This document shows positions 24,442 to 31,492 of a stretch of 34,122 bases of DNA, piece by piece. The stretch comes from Streptomyces muensis (GTDB lineage Bacteria > Actinomycetota > Actinomycetes > Streptomycetales > Streptomycetaceae): positions 1-34,122 of the forward strand of contig NZ_JAKEIP010000076.1 in assembly GCF_021474425.1 (NCBI RefSeq), given 5' to 3'. The notes beneath the pieces are model-generated. The model worked only from the letters and a program-made list of their open reading frames with translations, made no database searches and was not told the origin of the DNA. Each line of letters begins with the position of its first letter. Within the stretch, counting starts at the first letter, position 1. Both the position numbers and the translations under genes were made by a program.

Positions 24442-25878
24442 ATGACCGCCCTTGAAGCGCGTGACGCCGACGTCACCAAGAGAGCCCCCGAGGCCGAGGA
24501 GACCGTGATGAGCAGGGCCTATCGGGCCCTGAGTGTCGGGATCGTGTCCGTCGTGCTGCTGATCGCCTTCGAGGCGACCGCCGTCGGGACGGCCATGCCG
24601 GTGGCGGCGCGGGAGCTGGACGGGGTGTCGTTGTACGCCTTCGCGTTCTCGGGGTACTTCACCACCAGCCTCTTCGGGATGGTGCTCGCGGGGCAGTGGT
24701 CGGACCGGCGGGGGCCGCTCGGGGCGCTGACGGCCGGGATCGCCTCCTTCGGGGCCGGGCTGCTGCTGTCCGGGACCGCGGGGGCCATGTGGCTGTTCAT
24801 CCTCGGGCGGGCCGTGCAGGGGCTGGGCGGCGGGCTGGTGATCGTCGCCCTGTACGTCGTCGTCGGGCGGGCCTACCCCGAGCGGCTGCGGCCGGCGATC
24901 ATGGCGGCGTTCGCGGCGAGCTGGGTCGTGCCGTCGATCGTGGGGCCGCTGGCGTCCGGCGCGGTGACCGAGCATCTGGGCTGGCGGTGGGTGTTCGTCG
25001 GGATCCCGGTGCTGGTCGTCTTCCCGCTCGCGCTCGCCCTTCCGCAGATACGGCGGCGGGCGGCGGGGCCCGTCGACGACTCGGCCGGCAGCGCGTCCTT
25101 CGACCGGCGCCGCATCCGGCTCGCCCTCGGCATCTCCCTCGGCGCGGGACTGCTCCAGTACGCCGCCCAGGACCTGCGGTGGCTCTCCCTCGTTCCCGGC
25201 GTCGCAGGCGTCGCCCTCCTCGTGCCGGCCGTGCTCGGGCTGCTCCCGCGCGGCACGTACCGGGCGGCGCGCGGGCTGCCGTCCGTGGTGCTGTTGCGCG
25301 GGGTGGCCGCGGGGTCGTTCGTCGCGGCCGAGTCCTTCGTGCCGCTCATGCTGGTCACCCAGCGAGGGCTGTCGCCGACGCTGGCCGGGTTCTCCCTCGC
25401 GGCGGGCGGCGGGACGTGGGCGCTGGGGTCGTGGGTGCAGTCGCGGCCGCGGGCGGAGCCGTATCGGGAACGCCTGATGACGTTGGGGATGGTGCTCGTG
25501 GCGGCCTCCATCGCGGCCGCGCCGAGCGTGCTGATCGACTCCGTGCCCGCCTGGACGCTGGCCGTCGCCTGGGCCTTCGGGTGCTTCGGGATGGGGCTGG
25601 TGATCGCCTCCAGCAGTGTGCTGCTGCTTCAGCTCTCCGCGCCCGAGGACGCGGGTACGAACTCGGCGGCTCTGCAGATCTCGGACGCGCTGTCGAACGT
25701 GGTGCTGCTGGCGGCGGGGGGTGCGGCGTTCGCGGCCCTCGGGGGCGGGGCGGTGAGCCATGCGGCGACGGGGGTTTCCGGAGCGCATCCGGCGGCGTTC
25801 GTGGCGGTGTTCCTGCCGATGGCGGGGGTGGCGTTGGTGGGGGCTTGGGTGACCACGCGGTTGCGGGTACTGGCCTGA
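24442..25878 (+). CDS. MFS family efflux transporter
   Basis: This 478-residue membrane protein probably has 14 helices. It shows the MFS signature between helices 2 and 3 (GQWSDRRGPLGALTAG), VQGLGGGLVIVALYVVVGRAYPERLRP and WRWVFVGIPVLVVFPLAL, resembling DHA2-type drug:proton antiporters. ATG 24442 is favoured because it follows a TACGCT box by 7 nt; GTG or ATG codons a little downstream (near 24505) are alternatives. The substrate is unknown. The stop codon overlaps the palindrome that serves the following toxin-antitoxin promoter. Confidence 0.85.
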   Translation: MTALEARDADVTKRAPEAEETVMSRAYRALSVGIVSVVLLIAFEATAVGTAMPVAARELDGVSLYAFAFSGYFTTSLFGMVLAGQWSDRRGPLGALTAGIASFGAGLLLSGTAGAMWLFILGRAVQGLGGGLVIVALYVVVGRAYPERLRPAIMAAFAASWVVPSIVGPLASGAVTEHLGWRWVFVGIPVLVVFPLALALPQIRRRAAGPVDDSAGSASFDRRRIRLALGISLGAGLLQYAAQDLRWLSLVPGVAGVALLVPAVLGLLPRGTYRAARGLPSVVLLRGVAAGSFVAAESFVPLMLVTQRGLSPTLAGFSLAAGGGTWALGSWVQSRPRAEPYRERLMTLGMVLVAASIAAAPSVLIDSVPAWTLAVAWAFGCFGMGLVIASSSVLLLQLSAPEDAGTNSAALQISDALSNVVLLAAGGAAFAALGGGAVSHAATGVSGAHPAAFVAVFLPMAGVALVGAWVTTRLRVLA

Positions 25879-25911
25879 TTGGTACCAATCTGGCCCCACT
25901 GGTGGTACCGT
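25877..25911 (+). promoter_or_regulatory. Operator and leaderless promoter of the toxin-antitoxin pair
   Basis: GATTGGTACCAATC (25877-25890) is a perfect 14-bp palindrome, and its core GGTACC recurs at 25904-25909. TACCGT (25906-25911) ends 6 nt before ATG 25918, fitting a leaderless start. An operator overlapping the promoter is typical of antitoxin autorepression by RHH proteins. Confidence 0.5.
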
Positions 25912-25917
25912 CGTGGT

Positions 25918-26121
25918 ATGGCTATGAACCTTCGTCTGCGTGACGATCAGCAGGAGGCACTGAAGCAGCGCGCTGAGGAGGAGGGGCGCAGCATGCACGC
26001 CATAGTGCTTCAGGCGATCGACCGGTATCTGGAGCAGGAGGCCGACCGGGCCACGGTGCGGCGCCTGGGTGCGAAGTACGCGGCGGGCCACGCCGATCTG
26101 CTGCGGAGGCTGGGGGAGTAG
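25918..26121 (+). CDS. Ribbon-helix-helix antitoxin (Arc/CopG type)
   Basis: This 67-residue protein starts with a short strand (MNLRLRDDQ) followed by two helices (QEALKQRAEEEG, SMHAIVLQAIDRYLEQEA). That is the ribbon-helix-helix arrangement of Arc-type DNA-binding antitoxins, and a C-terminal tail (GAKYAAGHADLLRRLGE) is suited to wrapping a toxin. It should bind the palindrome at 25877 and neutralise the Doc-type toxin. The toxin ATG follows directly after its stop. ATG 25918 is chosen for the promoter geometry; ATG 25924 is nearly equivalent. Confidence 0.85.
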   Translation: MAMNLRLRDDQQEALKQRAEEEGRSMHAIVLQAIDRYLEQEADRATVRRLGAKYAAGHADLLRRLGE

Positions 26122-26508
26122 ATGAAGTACCTCACGGTCCAGGAAGTCCTGGACCTGGCCGAGTTGGCGTGCGGGGAGCAGACGCAGGTTGCCGTGCGTG
26201 ACTTGGGTCTGCTCAGCTCGGCCGTCCATCGCCCCCAGTCGCAGATGTTCGGCGTCGAGGCATACACGGACCTCTTCGAGAAGGCTGCGGCGCTGCTCCA
26301 GTCGCTGGCTGTGAACCGTCCCCTGGTGGACGGCAACAAGCGCATGGCGTGGATGTGCACCGTCGTCTTTCTCGACTTCAACGGCACCGAGATGCTCGGC
26401 GTCGACCAGGACGAGGCATACAAGCTCGTCATCGAGGTGGCGTCCGGCGGCCTGGAGGACGTGGCCCTGATCGCCCTCCGCTTGAGGGCACTGCACGCGG
26501 CGATGTGA
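26122..26508 (+). CDS. Doc-family (Fic-fold) toxin with altered catalytic motif
   Basis: This 128-residue protein matches death-on-curing toxins, which transfer phosphate to EF-Tu. The Fic core motif HxFx(D/N)GNKR reads RPLVDGNKR at residues 66-74, so Arg66 replaces the catalytic His (His66 in P1 Doc) and Leu68 replaces Phe. The remainder of the loop (Asp70, Gly71, Asn72, Lys73, Arg74) is intact. The codon is CGT, one transition from CAT. The antitoxin gene abuts it. It may be a weak or inactive toxin, or a variant with another reaction. I have seen similar NRPLVDGNKR-type motifs in actinobacterial homologues, from memory. Confidence 0.85.
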   Translation: MKYLTVQEVLDLAELACGEQTQVAVRDLGLLSSAVHRPQSQMFGVEAYTDLFEKAAALLQSLAVNRPLVDGNKRMAWMCTVVFLDFNGTEMLGVDQDEAYKLVIEVASGGLEDVALIALRLRALHAAM

Positions 26509-26623
26509 CCTCGATCCCACCCACGGGCGACCCCGCCCGGTCGGCGTCCTGCCCCCGCGGCCCCGCCGGTAGGGTGGCCCGGTTGTCATACCCAGCCTGG
26601 CCGCCCAACCCCTTACGGAGACC

Positions 26624-28414
26624 GTGACTACCACCGCCGCCTCCTCCCACCACCTTTCCCCCGCCTTCCCCGGCCGCGCCCCCTGGGGCACCGCCAGCAA
26701 GCTGCGTGCCTGGCAGCAGGGGGCGATGGAGAAGTACATCCAGGAGCAGCCGCGTGACTTCCTCGCGGTCGCCACGCCCGGCGCCGGGAAGACGACCTTC
26801 GCCCTGACGCTCGCCTCCTGGCTGCTGCACCACCATGTCGTCCAGCAGGTGACCGTGGTCGCGCCGACCGAGCATCTGAAGAAGCAGTGGGCCGAGGCCG
26901 CCGCGCGGATAGGCATCAAGCTCGACCCCGAGTACAGCGCGGGACCGCTCGGCAAGGACTACCAGGGCGTCGCCGTGACGTACGCCGGTGTCGGTGTGCG
27001 GCCCATGCTGCACCGCAACCGGGTCGAGCAGCGCAAGACCCTCGTCATCCTCGACGAGATCCATCACGCCGGTGACAGCAAGTCCTGGGGCGAGGCCTGC
27101 CTCGAAGCCTTCGAGCCCGCCACGCGCCGGCTCGCGCTCACCGGTACGCCCTTCCGGTCCGACACCAACCCCATCCCCTTCGTCACGTACGAGGAGGGCA
27201 ACGACGGAATCCGGCGGTCCGCCGCCGACTACACCTACGGCTACGGCAACGCGCTCGCCGACCACGTCGTGCGGCCCGTCATCTTCCTCTCCTACAGCGG
27301 CAACATGCGCTGGCGGACGAAGGCCGGTGACGAGATCGCCGCCCGGCTCGGCGAGCCGATGACCAAGGACGCGATCAGCCAGGCCTGGCGTACGGCCCTG
27401 GATCCGCGCGGCGAGTGGATGCCGAGCGTGCTGCGCGCCGCCGACCAGCGGCTGACCGAGGTCAGGAAGGGCATCCCGGACGCCGGCGCCCTCGTCATCG
27501 CCTCCGACCAGGACTCCGCCCGCGCCTACGCCAAGCTCATCCGCGAGATCACCGGCAGCAGGGCGACCCTCGTCCTCTCCGACGACGCGGGCGCGTCCAA
27601 GCGGATCGACGACTTCAGCGGGAGCAACGACCGGTGGATGGTCGCCGTACGGATGGTCTCGGAGGGCGTCGACGTGCCGCGGCTGGCCGTCGGGGTGTAC
27701 GCCACGACCATCTCCACCCCGCTGTTCTTCGCGCAGGCCGTCGGACGCTTCGTACGGTCGCGCCGGCGCGGTGAGACCGCCTCCGTCTTCCTGCCGACCG
27801 TCCCCGACCTCCTCACCTTCGCCAACGAGATGGAGGTCGAGCGCGACCACGCCCTCGACAAGCCGAAGAAGGAGGGCGAGGAGGACCCGTACGCCGAATC
27901 CGAGAAGGAGATGGAGGAGGCGAACAAGGAGCAGGACGAGGACACCGGCGAGCAGGAGCAGTTCTCCTTCGAGGCGCTGGAGTCCGAGGCCGTCTTCGAC
28001 CGGGTGCTCTACGACGGTGCCGAGTTCGGCATGCAGGCCCACCCGGGCAGCGAGGAGGAGCAGGACTACCTCGGGATCCCGGGGCTGCTGGAGCCCGACC
28101 AGGTCCAACTCCTGCTCCAGAAGCGGCAGGCACGGCAGATCGCGCACAGCCGCAAGAAGCCGGACGCCGAGGCGGATCTGCTGGAGTTGCCCGCCGAGCG
28201 GCGGCCCGTCGTCTCGCACAAGGAGATGATGGAGCTCCGTAAGCAGCTCAACACGATGGTCAGCGCGTATGTGCATCAGAGCGGGAAGCCGCACGGGGTG
28301 ATCCACACCGAGCTGCGGCGGGTGTGCGGGGGGCCGCCGAGTGCGGAGGCCACGGCGGGGCAGTTGCGGCAGCGTATTGCCAAGGTGCAGGAGTGGGCTA
28401 CGCGGATGAAGTAA
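26624..28414 (+). CDS. SF2 DEAD/DEAH-type helicase (XPB/UvrB-like core)
   Basis: This 596-residue ATP-dependent helicase has motif I (TPGAGKTTFALTLASWLL, near residue 50), motif II DEIHH (near 145), motif III TGTPFRSD, and motifs V-VI in SEGVDVPRLAVGVYATT and QAVGRFVRSRR. After the core comes a highly acidic stretch (about residues 405-455, many Glu and Lys) and a helical C-terminal region. GTG 26624 is preceded by TTACGGAG. A possible -10 TAGGGT lies near 26570. Homologues are widespread in Streptomyces as annotated DEAD/DEAH helicases; the nucleic-acid target is not known. It does not appear to belong to the toxin-antitoxin operon (115-bp gap). Confidence 0.88.
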   Translation: MTTTAASSHHLSPAFPGRAPWGTASKLRAWQQGAMEKYIQEQPRDFLAVATPGAGKTTFALTLASWLLHHHVVQQVTVVAPTEHLKKQWAEAAARIGIKLDPEYSAGPLGKDYQGVAVTYAGVGVRPMLHRNRVEQRKTLVILDEIHHAGDSKSWGEACLEAFEPATRRLALTGTPFRSDTNPIPFVTYEEGNDGIRRSAADYTYGYGNALADHVVRPVIFLSYSGNMRWRTKAGDEIAARLGEPMTKDAISQAWRTALDPRGEWMPSVLRAADQRLTEVRKGIPDAGALVIASDQDSARAYAKLIREITGSRATLVLSDDAGASKRIDDFSGSNDRWMVAVRMVSEGVDVPRLAVGVYATTISTPLFFAQAVGRFVRSRRRGETASVFLPTVPDLLTFANEMEVERDHALDKPKKEGEEDPYAESEKEMEEANKEQDEDTGEQEQFSFEALESEAVFDRVLYDGAEFGMQAHPGSEEEQDYLGIPGLLEPDQVQLLLQKRQARQIAHSRKKPDAEADLLELPAERRPVVSHKEMMELRKQLNTMVSAYVHQSGKPHGVIHTELRRVCGGPPSAEATAGQLRQRIAKVQEWATRMK

Positions 28415-28449
28415 GCGGTTCGGCAGGTCGTATGTCGGCTGCGGGCCGT

Positions 28450-28515
28450 GGGGGCTTGTCGCGCCCACGCGGCGGAGCCGCAAATCGATAAGGCCCCGCG
28501 CCCCTATGGGGCGCT
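28450..28515. repeat. Dispersed Streptomyces repeat with terminator-like hairpin
   Basis: The block from GGGGGCTTGTCGCGC to CCCCGCGCCCCTATGGGG is related to the copy inside the permease gene (11478-11538). Its end forms a perfect 7-bp hairpin (28498-28504 with 28508-28514, loop TAT), which may terminate the helicase transcript. Confidence 0.6.
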
Positions 28516-28604
28516 CCGCGCCCATCAGAGGCTCCACGCCCCGCTCCTTTCCGGGCAAACCGGCCTGGTCCGTCCCCGTCGCTGACCGGATTCTGGACGG
28601 AGCC

Positions 28605-28634
28605 TTCCGCTCAGCGAACCGGCTTCGCTAATGT
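28605..28634 (+). promoter_or_regulatory. Candidate promoter with operator in its spacer
   Basis: TTCCGC (28605-28610) and TAATGT (28629-28634) are separated by 18 bp. The spacer holds AGCGAA-CCGGC-TTCGCT (28613-28629), a perfect inverted repeat placed where a repressor would block polymerase. It would give a leader of about 170 nt before the IclR gene. Confidence 0.45.
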
Positions 28635-28695
28635 CCCGCTACGCACACGCCCCGTGGCAGCGCCGCCGCGGAGCGCAGCCGTGAAGCGACGCGGT

Positions 28696-28763
28696 TCGGA
28701 CAGTCCGAGCCGCCGGCCGATCGGCGGCCTCTGAAGCGCGTCACTGACGGGACTCGGTGACGC
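28696..28763. promoter_or_regulatory. Cluster of three inverted repeats before the IclR gene
   Basis: Three inverted repeats stand in a row: TCGGAC-A-GTCCGA (28696-28708), GCCGCCG-n6-CGGCGGC (28709-28728) and GCGTCAC-n12-GTGACGC (28738-28763). Any of them could be the autoregulatory site of the IclR protein or a leader hairpin. Confidence 0.4.
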
Positions 28764-28810
28764 ATCCGCCGCGAGGGGGCTGCCGACCTCACCACTAAGG
28801 AGTGGGCGTC

Positions 28811-29452
28811 GTGACCGCGGAGACCTCTCAGACGCTCGACCGGGGACTGCGCGTCCTCAAGCTGCTGGCCGACACGGACCACGGGCTGACCGTCACCGAG
28901 CTATCCAACAAACTGGGCGTGAACCGGACCGTTGTGTACCGGCTGCTCGCCACGCTTGAACAGCACGCACTCGTACGCCGTGACCTGGGCGGCCGCGCCC
29001 GGGTCGGGCTCGGCGTGCTGCGCCTGGGCCGACAGGTGCACCCGCTGGTACGGGAGGCCGCGCTGCCCGCGCTGCGCTCGCTCGCCGAGGACATAGGGGC
29101 GACGGCCCATCTGACGCTGGTGGACGGCACGGAGGCGCTGGCGGTCGCCGTGGTCGAACCGACGTGGACGGACTATCACGTGGCCTATCGGGCCGGTTTC
29201 CGGCACCCCCTGGACCGCGGTGCCGCGGGCCGGGCCATCCTCGCCGCCCGGCAGCAGACGCTGGACCACCCCGGATACACCCTGACCCACGGGGAGTTGG
29301 AGGCCGGAGCGAGCGGGGCGGCCGCGCCGCTGATCGGGGTCACCGGCGTCGAGGGCAGCGTGGGCGTGGTGATGCTCGCCGACGCGGTGCCGGAACGGGT
29401 GGGTCCGCGGGTCGTGGACGCGGCACGGGAGGTGGCGGAGGCGCTGCGCTGA
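28811..29452 (+). CDS. IclR family transcriptional regulator
   Basis: This 213-residue regulator has an N-terminal winged helix-turn-helix (TLDRGLRVLKLLADTDHGLT, then TELSNKLGVNRTVVYRLLATL) and a C-terminal effector domain (AHLTLVDGTEALAVAVVEP, HPLDRGAAGRAILA, VTGVEGSVGVVMLAD). GTG 28811 is preceded by AAGGAG at 8 nt; GTG 28802 is less likely. The effector domain is shorter than the usual 180 residues. It stands before the acetyltransferase/racemase pair and may regulate it; the ligand is unknown. The last codons are duplicated in a 34-bp tandem copy after the stop. Confidence 0.88.
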   Translation: MTAETSQTLDRGLRVLKLLADTDHGLTVTELSNKLGVNRTVVYRLLATLEQHALVRRDLGGRARVGLGVLRLGRQVHPLVREAALPALRSLAEDIGATAHLTLVDGTEALAVAVVEPTWTDYHVAYRAGFRHPLDRGAAGRAILAARQQTLDHPGYTLTHGELEAGASGAAAPLIGVTGVEGSVGVVMLADAVPERVGPRVVDAAREVAEALR

Positions 29453-29487
29453 CACGGGACGGGAGGTGGCGGAGGCCCTGCGCTGAC
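29425..29487 (+). repeat. Tandem duplication of the IclR gene 3' end
   Basis: The 29-bp stretch 29425-29453 is repeated at 29459-29487 with a single mismatch (GCGCTG versus GCCCTG). The copies include the TGA stop and lie 34 bp apart. The second copy is outside the gene, consistent with a recent local slippage or duplication event. Confidence 0.9.
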
Positions 29488-29535
29488 GCGTCCGTGCACT
29501 AGGCAGGGCCCCGGACCACCTCCGACACTCGTGTC

Positions 29536-30315
29536 ATGACCTCGCTGAGCATGAGCATCCGCACCGTCCACGAACCCACCGGGTTCGCCGCTGTCGCCGA
29601 CTACTTCAGTGACGTATGGCAGACGCCCCGCAGCGCACCGCCCCTGTTACCCGAGACGCTGCACAGCCTCGACCACGCGGGCGGGGCGGTTCATGCCGCT
29701 TACGACGGGACGAGGCTGGTCGGGGCGTCCGTCGCGGTGTTCGGGCCGCCCGCGTCCAAGGAGACGTACTCCATGCTCACGGCTGCCGAGAGGGGGCTCG
29801 GGAGCCACCTCAAGTTCGCTCAGCGGGACTGGGCGCTGGAGCATGGTGCCCGGAGCATGCGCTGGACCTTCGATCCGCTGGTCGGGCGCAACGCGCGGTT
29901 CAACTTCGTCAAGCTGGGCGCCGAGGGCACAGAGTACCTCGTCGACTTCTACGGCCCCATGGCGGACGGCGTGAACGACGGCGACGAGACCGACCGGCTG
30001 GCGGTGACCTGGGACCTGGTCGAGCCGGGGCGGGACGAGGGCGCCGGGGGACCCGGTGACCGCGAGGCGGCGCCCACCACCCACGCGGCCCCCGACGGAG
30101 GCCCGCTCGCCCGCCGCGACCTCTCCGACCGGTACGTCTGGTGCCGGGTGCCGGACGACATCGTCGCGCTGCGGGCCGCCGATCCCGAGCTGGCGCTGCG
30201 CTGGCGGCGGGCCGTGCGGGAGGTGTTCACGAAGGCCTTCGCCGACGGCTTCGTCGCGACGGGTATGTCTCGGGACGGCTGGTACACGCTGATCCGTCGG
30301 GAGGCCGCCTCGTGA
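29536..30315 (+). CDS. GNAT acetyltransferase, probable N-succinyltransferase partner of the racemase (TTA codon)
   Basis: This 259-residue GNAT-fold protein (COG3375-like) is of the kind found beside N-succinylamino-acid racemases. It has AYDGTRLVGASVAVFGPP, SHLKFAQRDWALEHGARSMRWTFDPL and RNARFNFVKLGA, a 25-residue Gly/Pro/Asp-rich insert (about 172-195), then a C-terminal YVWCRVPDDI domain. The likely job is to succinylate D-amino acids for the next enzyme. Codon 38 (29647-29649) is TTA, the only in-frame TTA I found here. In Streptomyces this codon needs the bldA tRNA and is typical of late or developmental genes. The stop overlaps the racemase GTG. Substrate is inference from context. Confidence 0.8.
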   Translation: MTSLSMSIRTVHEPTGFAAVADYFSDVWQTPRSAPPLLPETLHSLDHAGGAVHAAYDGTRLVGASVAVFGPPASKETYSMLTAAERGLGSHLKFAQRDWALEHGARSMRWTFDPLVGRNARFNFVKLGAEGTEYLVDFYGPMADGVNDGDETDRLAVTWDLVEPGRDEGAGGPGDREAAPTTHAAPDGGPLARRDLSDRYVWCRVPDDIVALRAADPELALRWRRAVREVFTKAFADGFVATGMSRDGWYTLIRREAAS

Positions 30316-31427
30316 AACTCGAACGCGTCGAGCTCGTCCACGTCGCGATTCCGCTGGTCAGCCCCTTCCGTACGTCCTTCGGCACCATGACGACGAAGGA
30401 CACCTTCCTGCTGCACGTCGTCACGGACACAGCCGAGGGCTGGTCGGAGTTCGCGGGCGACCCCGAGCCGCTGTACTGCTCGGAGTTCGTGGCCGGCGCG
30501 GAGATCGTGCTGCGTGACTTCCTGCTGCCGCGCGTCGCCGCGCTGCCCGTGCTAGGGGGTGCTGTGGCCCACCTCGCGCCCGCGACGGCCGGGATCAAGG
30601 GGCACGAGCTGGCGAAGGCGGCGCTGGAGACGGCCGTACTGGACGCGGAGCTGCGGTCGTACGGGATGTCGCTGGCCACGTATCTCGGGGCGGTGCGGGA
30701 GCGGGTGCCGGCCGGGGTGTCGGTCGGGATCCACCGGACGATCGCCGAGCTGCTGGACGCCGTCGAGGGGTATCTCGCGGAGGGGTACGTGCGGATCAAG
30801 CTGAAGATCGAGCCGGGGTGGGACCTCGAACCCGTACGGGCCGTACGCGCGCGCTTCGGGGCGGAGCTGCCGCTCCAGGTCGACGCGAACACGGCGTACA
30901 CGCTCGCGGACGCCGAGCATCTACGGCGGCTCGACGAGTTCGGGCTGCTGCTGATCGAGGAGCCGCTGGGGGAGAACGACCTGTACGCCCACGCCCGCCT
31001 CCAACAGCGCATCGCGACCCCTGTCTGCCTGGACGAGTCCCTGCACAGCGCCCGTGACACCGCGTCCGCCATCGCGATGGACGCGTGCCGGGTGGTGAAC
31101 GTGAAGCCGGCGCGGGTCGGGGGGTACCTGGAGGCGCGACGGGTGCATGACGTGGCGTACGCGCACGGGGTGCCGGTGTGGTGCGGGGGCATGCTGGAGA
31201 CGGGCATCGGACGCGCCCCGAACCTGGCCCTGGCGGCCCTGCCCGGCTTCACCCTCCCCGGCGACACCTCGGCGTCCGGCCGCTACTTCGCCGAGGACGT
31301 CACGGAACCGTTCGTACTGGTGGACGGCCATCTTCCGGTCCCGCGGGCGCCGGGCATCGGGGTGGAGCCGCTGCCGGAGGTGCTGCGGCGCTTCACCGAG
31401 GGACGCCGAGACCTGTACGTGATCTGA
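30312..31427 (+). CDS. Enolase-superfamily N-succinylamino-acid racemase / o-succinylbenzoate synthase-like
   Basis: This 371-residue enzyme carries the MLE-type enolase fold. Its KxK motif is RIKLKIEPG with catalytic Lys165. The metal ligands are Asp191 (VDAN), Glu216 (IEEP) and Asp241 (LDES), and the second catalytic Lys265 lies in VVNVKPARVGG. This pattern equals the Amycolatopsis OSBS/NSAR enzyme shifted by two residues. Streptomyces normally make menaquinone by the futalosine route, so racemisation of N-succinyl amino acids is the better guess than o-succinylbenzoate synthesis. GTG 30312 overlaps the GNAT stop, giving coupled translation. A desuccinylase that would complete a D-to-L conversion pathway is not in the window. 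Family is firm; role is inference. Confidence 0.9.
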   Translation: MKLERVELVHVAIPLVSPFRTSFGTMTTKDTFLLHVVTDTAEGWSEFAGDPEPLYCSEFVAGAEIVLRDFLLPRVAALPVLGGAVAHLAPATAGIKGHELAKAALETAVLDAELRSYGMSLATYLGAVRERVPAGVSVGIHRTIAELLDAVEGYLAEGYVRIKLKIEPGWDLEPVRAVRARFGAELPLQVDANTAYTLADAEHLRRLDEFGLLLIEEPLGENDLYAHARLQQRIATPVCLDESLHSARDTASAIAMDACRVVNVKPARVGGYLEARRVHDVAYAHGVPVWCGGMLETGIGRAPNLALAALPGFTLPGDTSASGRYFAEDVTEPFVLVDGHLPVPRAPGIGVEPLPEVLRRFTEGRRDLYVI

Positions 31428-31480
31428 ACGGGGCATCCTGGCAGCTCCGACCTGCACCCGGCCGGATTCCGTCGCCACGT

Positions 31481-31486
31481 TAGATT
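31481..31486 (+). promoter_or_regulatory. -10 element of a probable leaderless gene
   Basis: TAGATT ends 6 nt before GTG 31493. No Shine-Dalgarno sequence precedes the GTG, so the mRNA probably begins at the start codon. A -35 box is not evident. Confidence 0.5.
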
Positions 31487-31492
31487 GATCCC

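Larger units (their letters stand above)
28415..28810. other. Regulatory spacer between helicase and IclR genes
   Basis: This 396-bp gap carries a dispersed Streptomyces repeat (28450-28515), a candidate promoter with an inverted repeat in its spacer (28605-28634), and three more inverted repeats close to the IclR start (28696-28763). No gene-like frame with a ribosome site was found. Confidence 0.5.

Noticed and set aside
24409..26955. 848-codon minus-strand frame opposite the MFS and Doc genes
   Set aside because: Spans three well-supported plus-strand genes and encodes repetitive Arg/Pro/His sequence.
30312..31427. MenC role in menaquinone synthesis
   Set aside because: Streptomyces use the futalosine pathway, no other men gene is nearby, and the GNAT partner favours NSAR.
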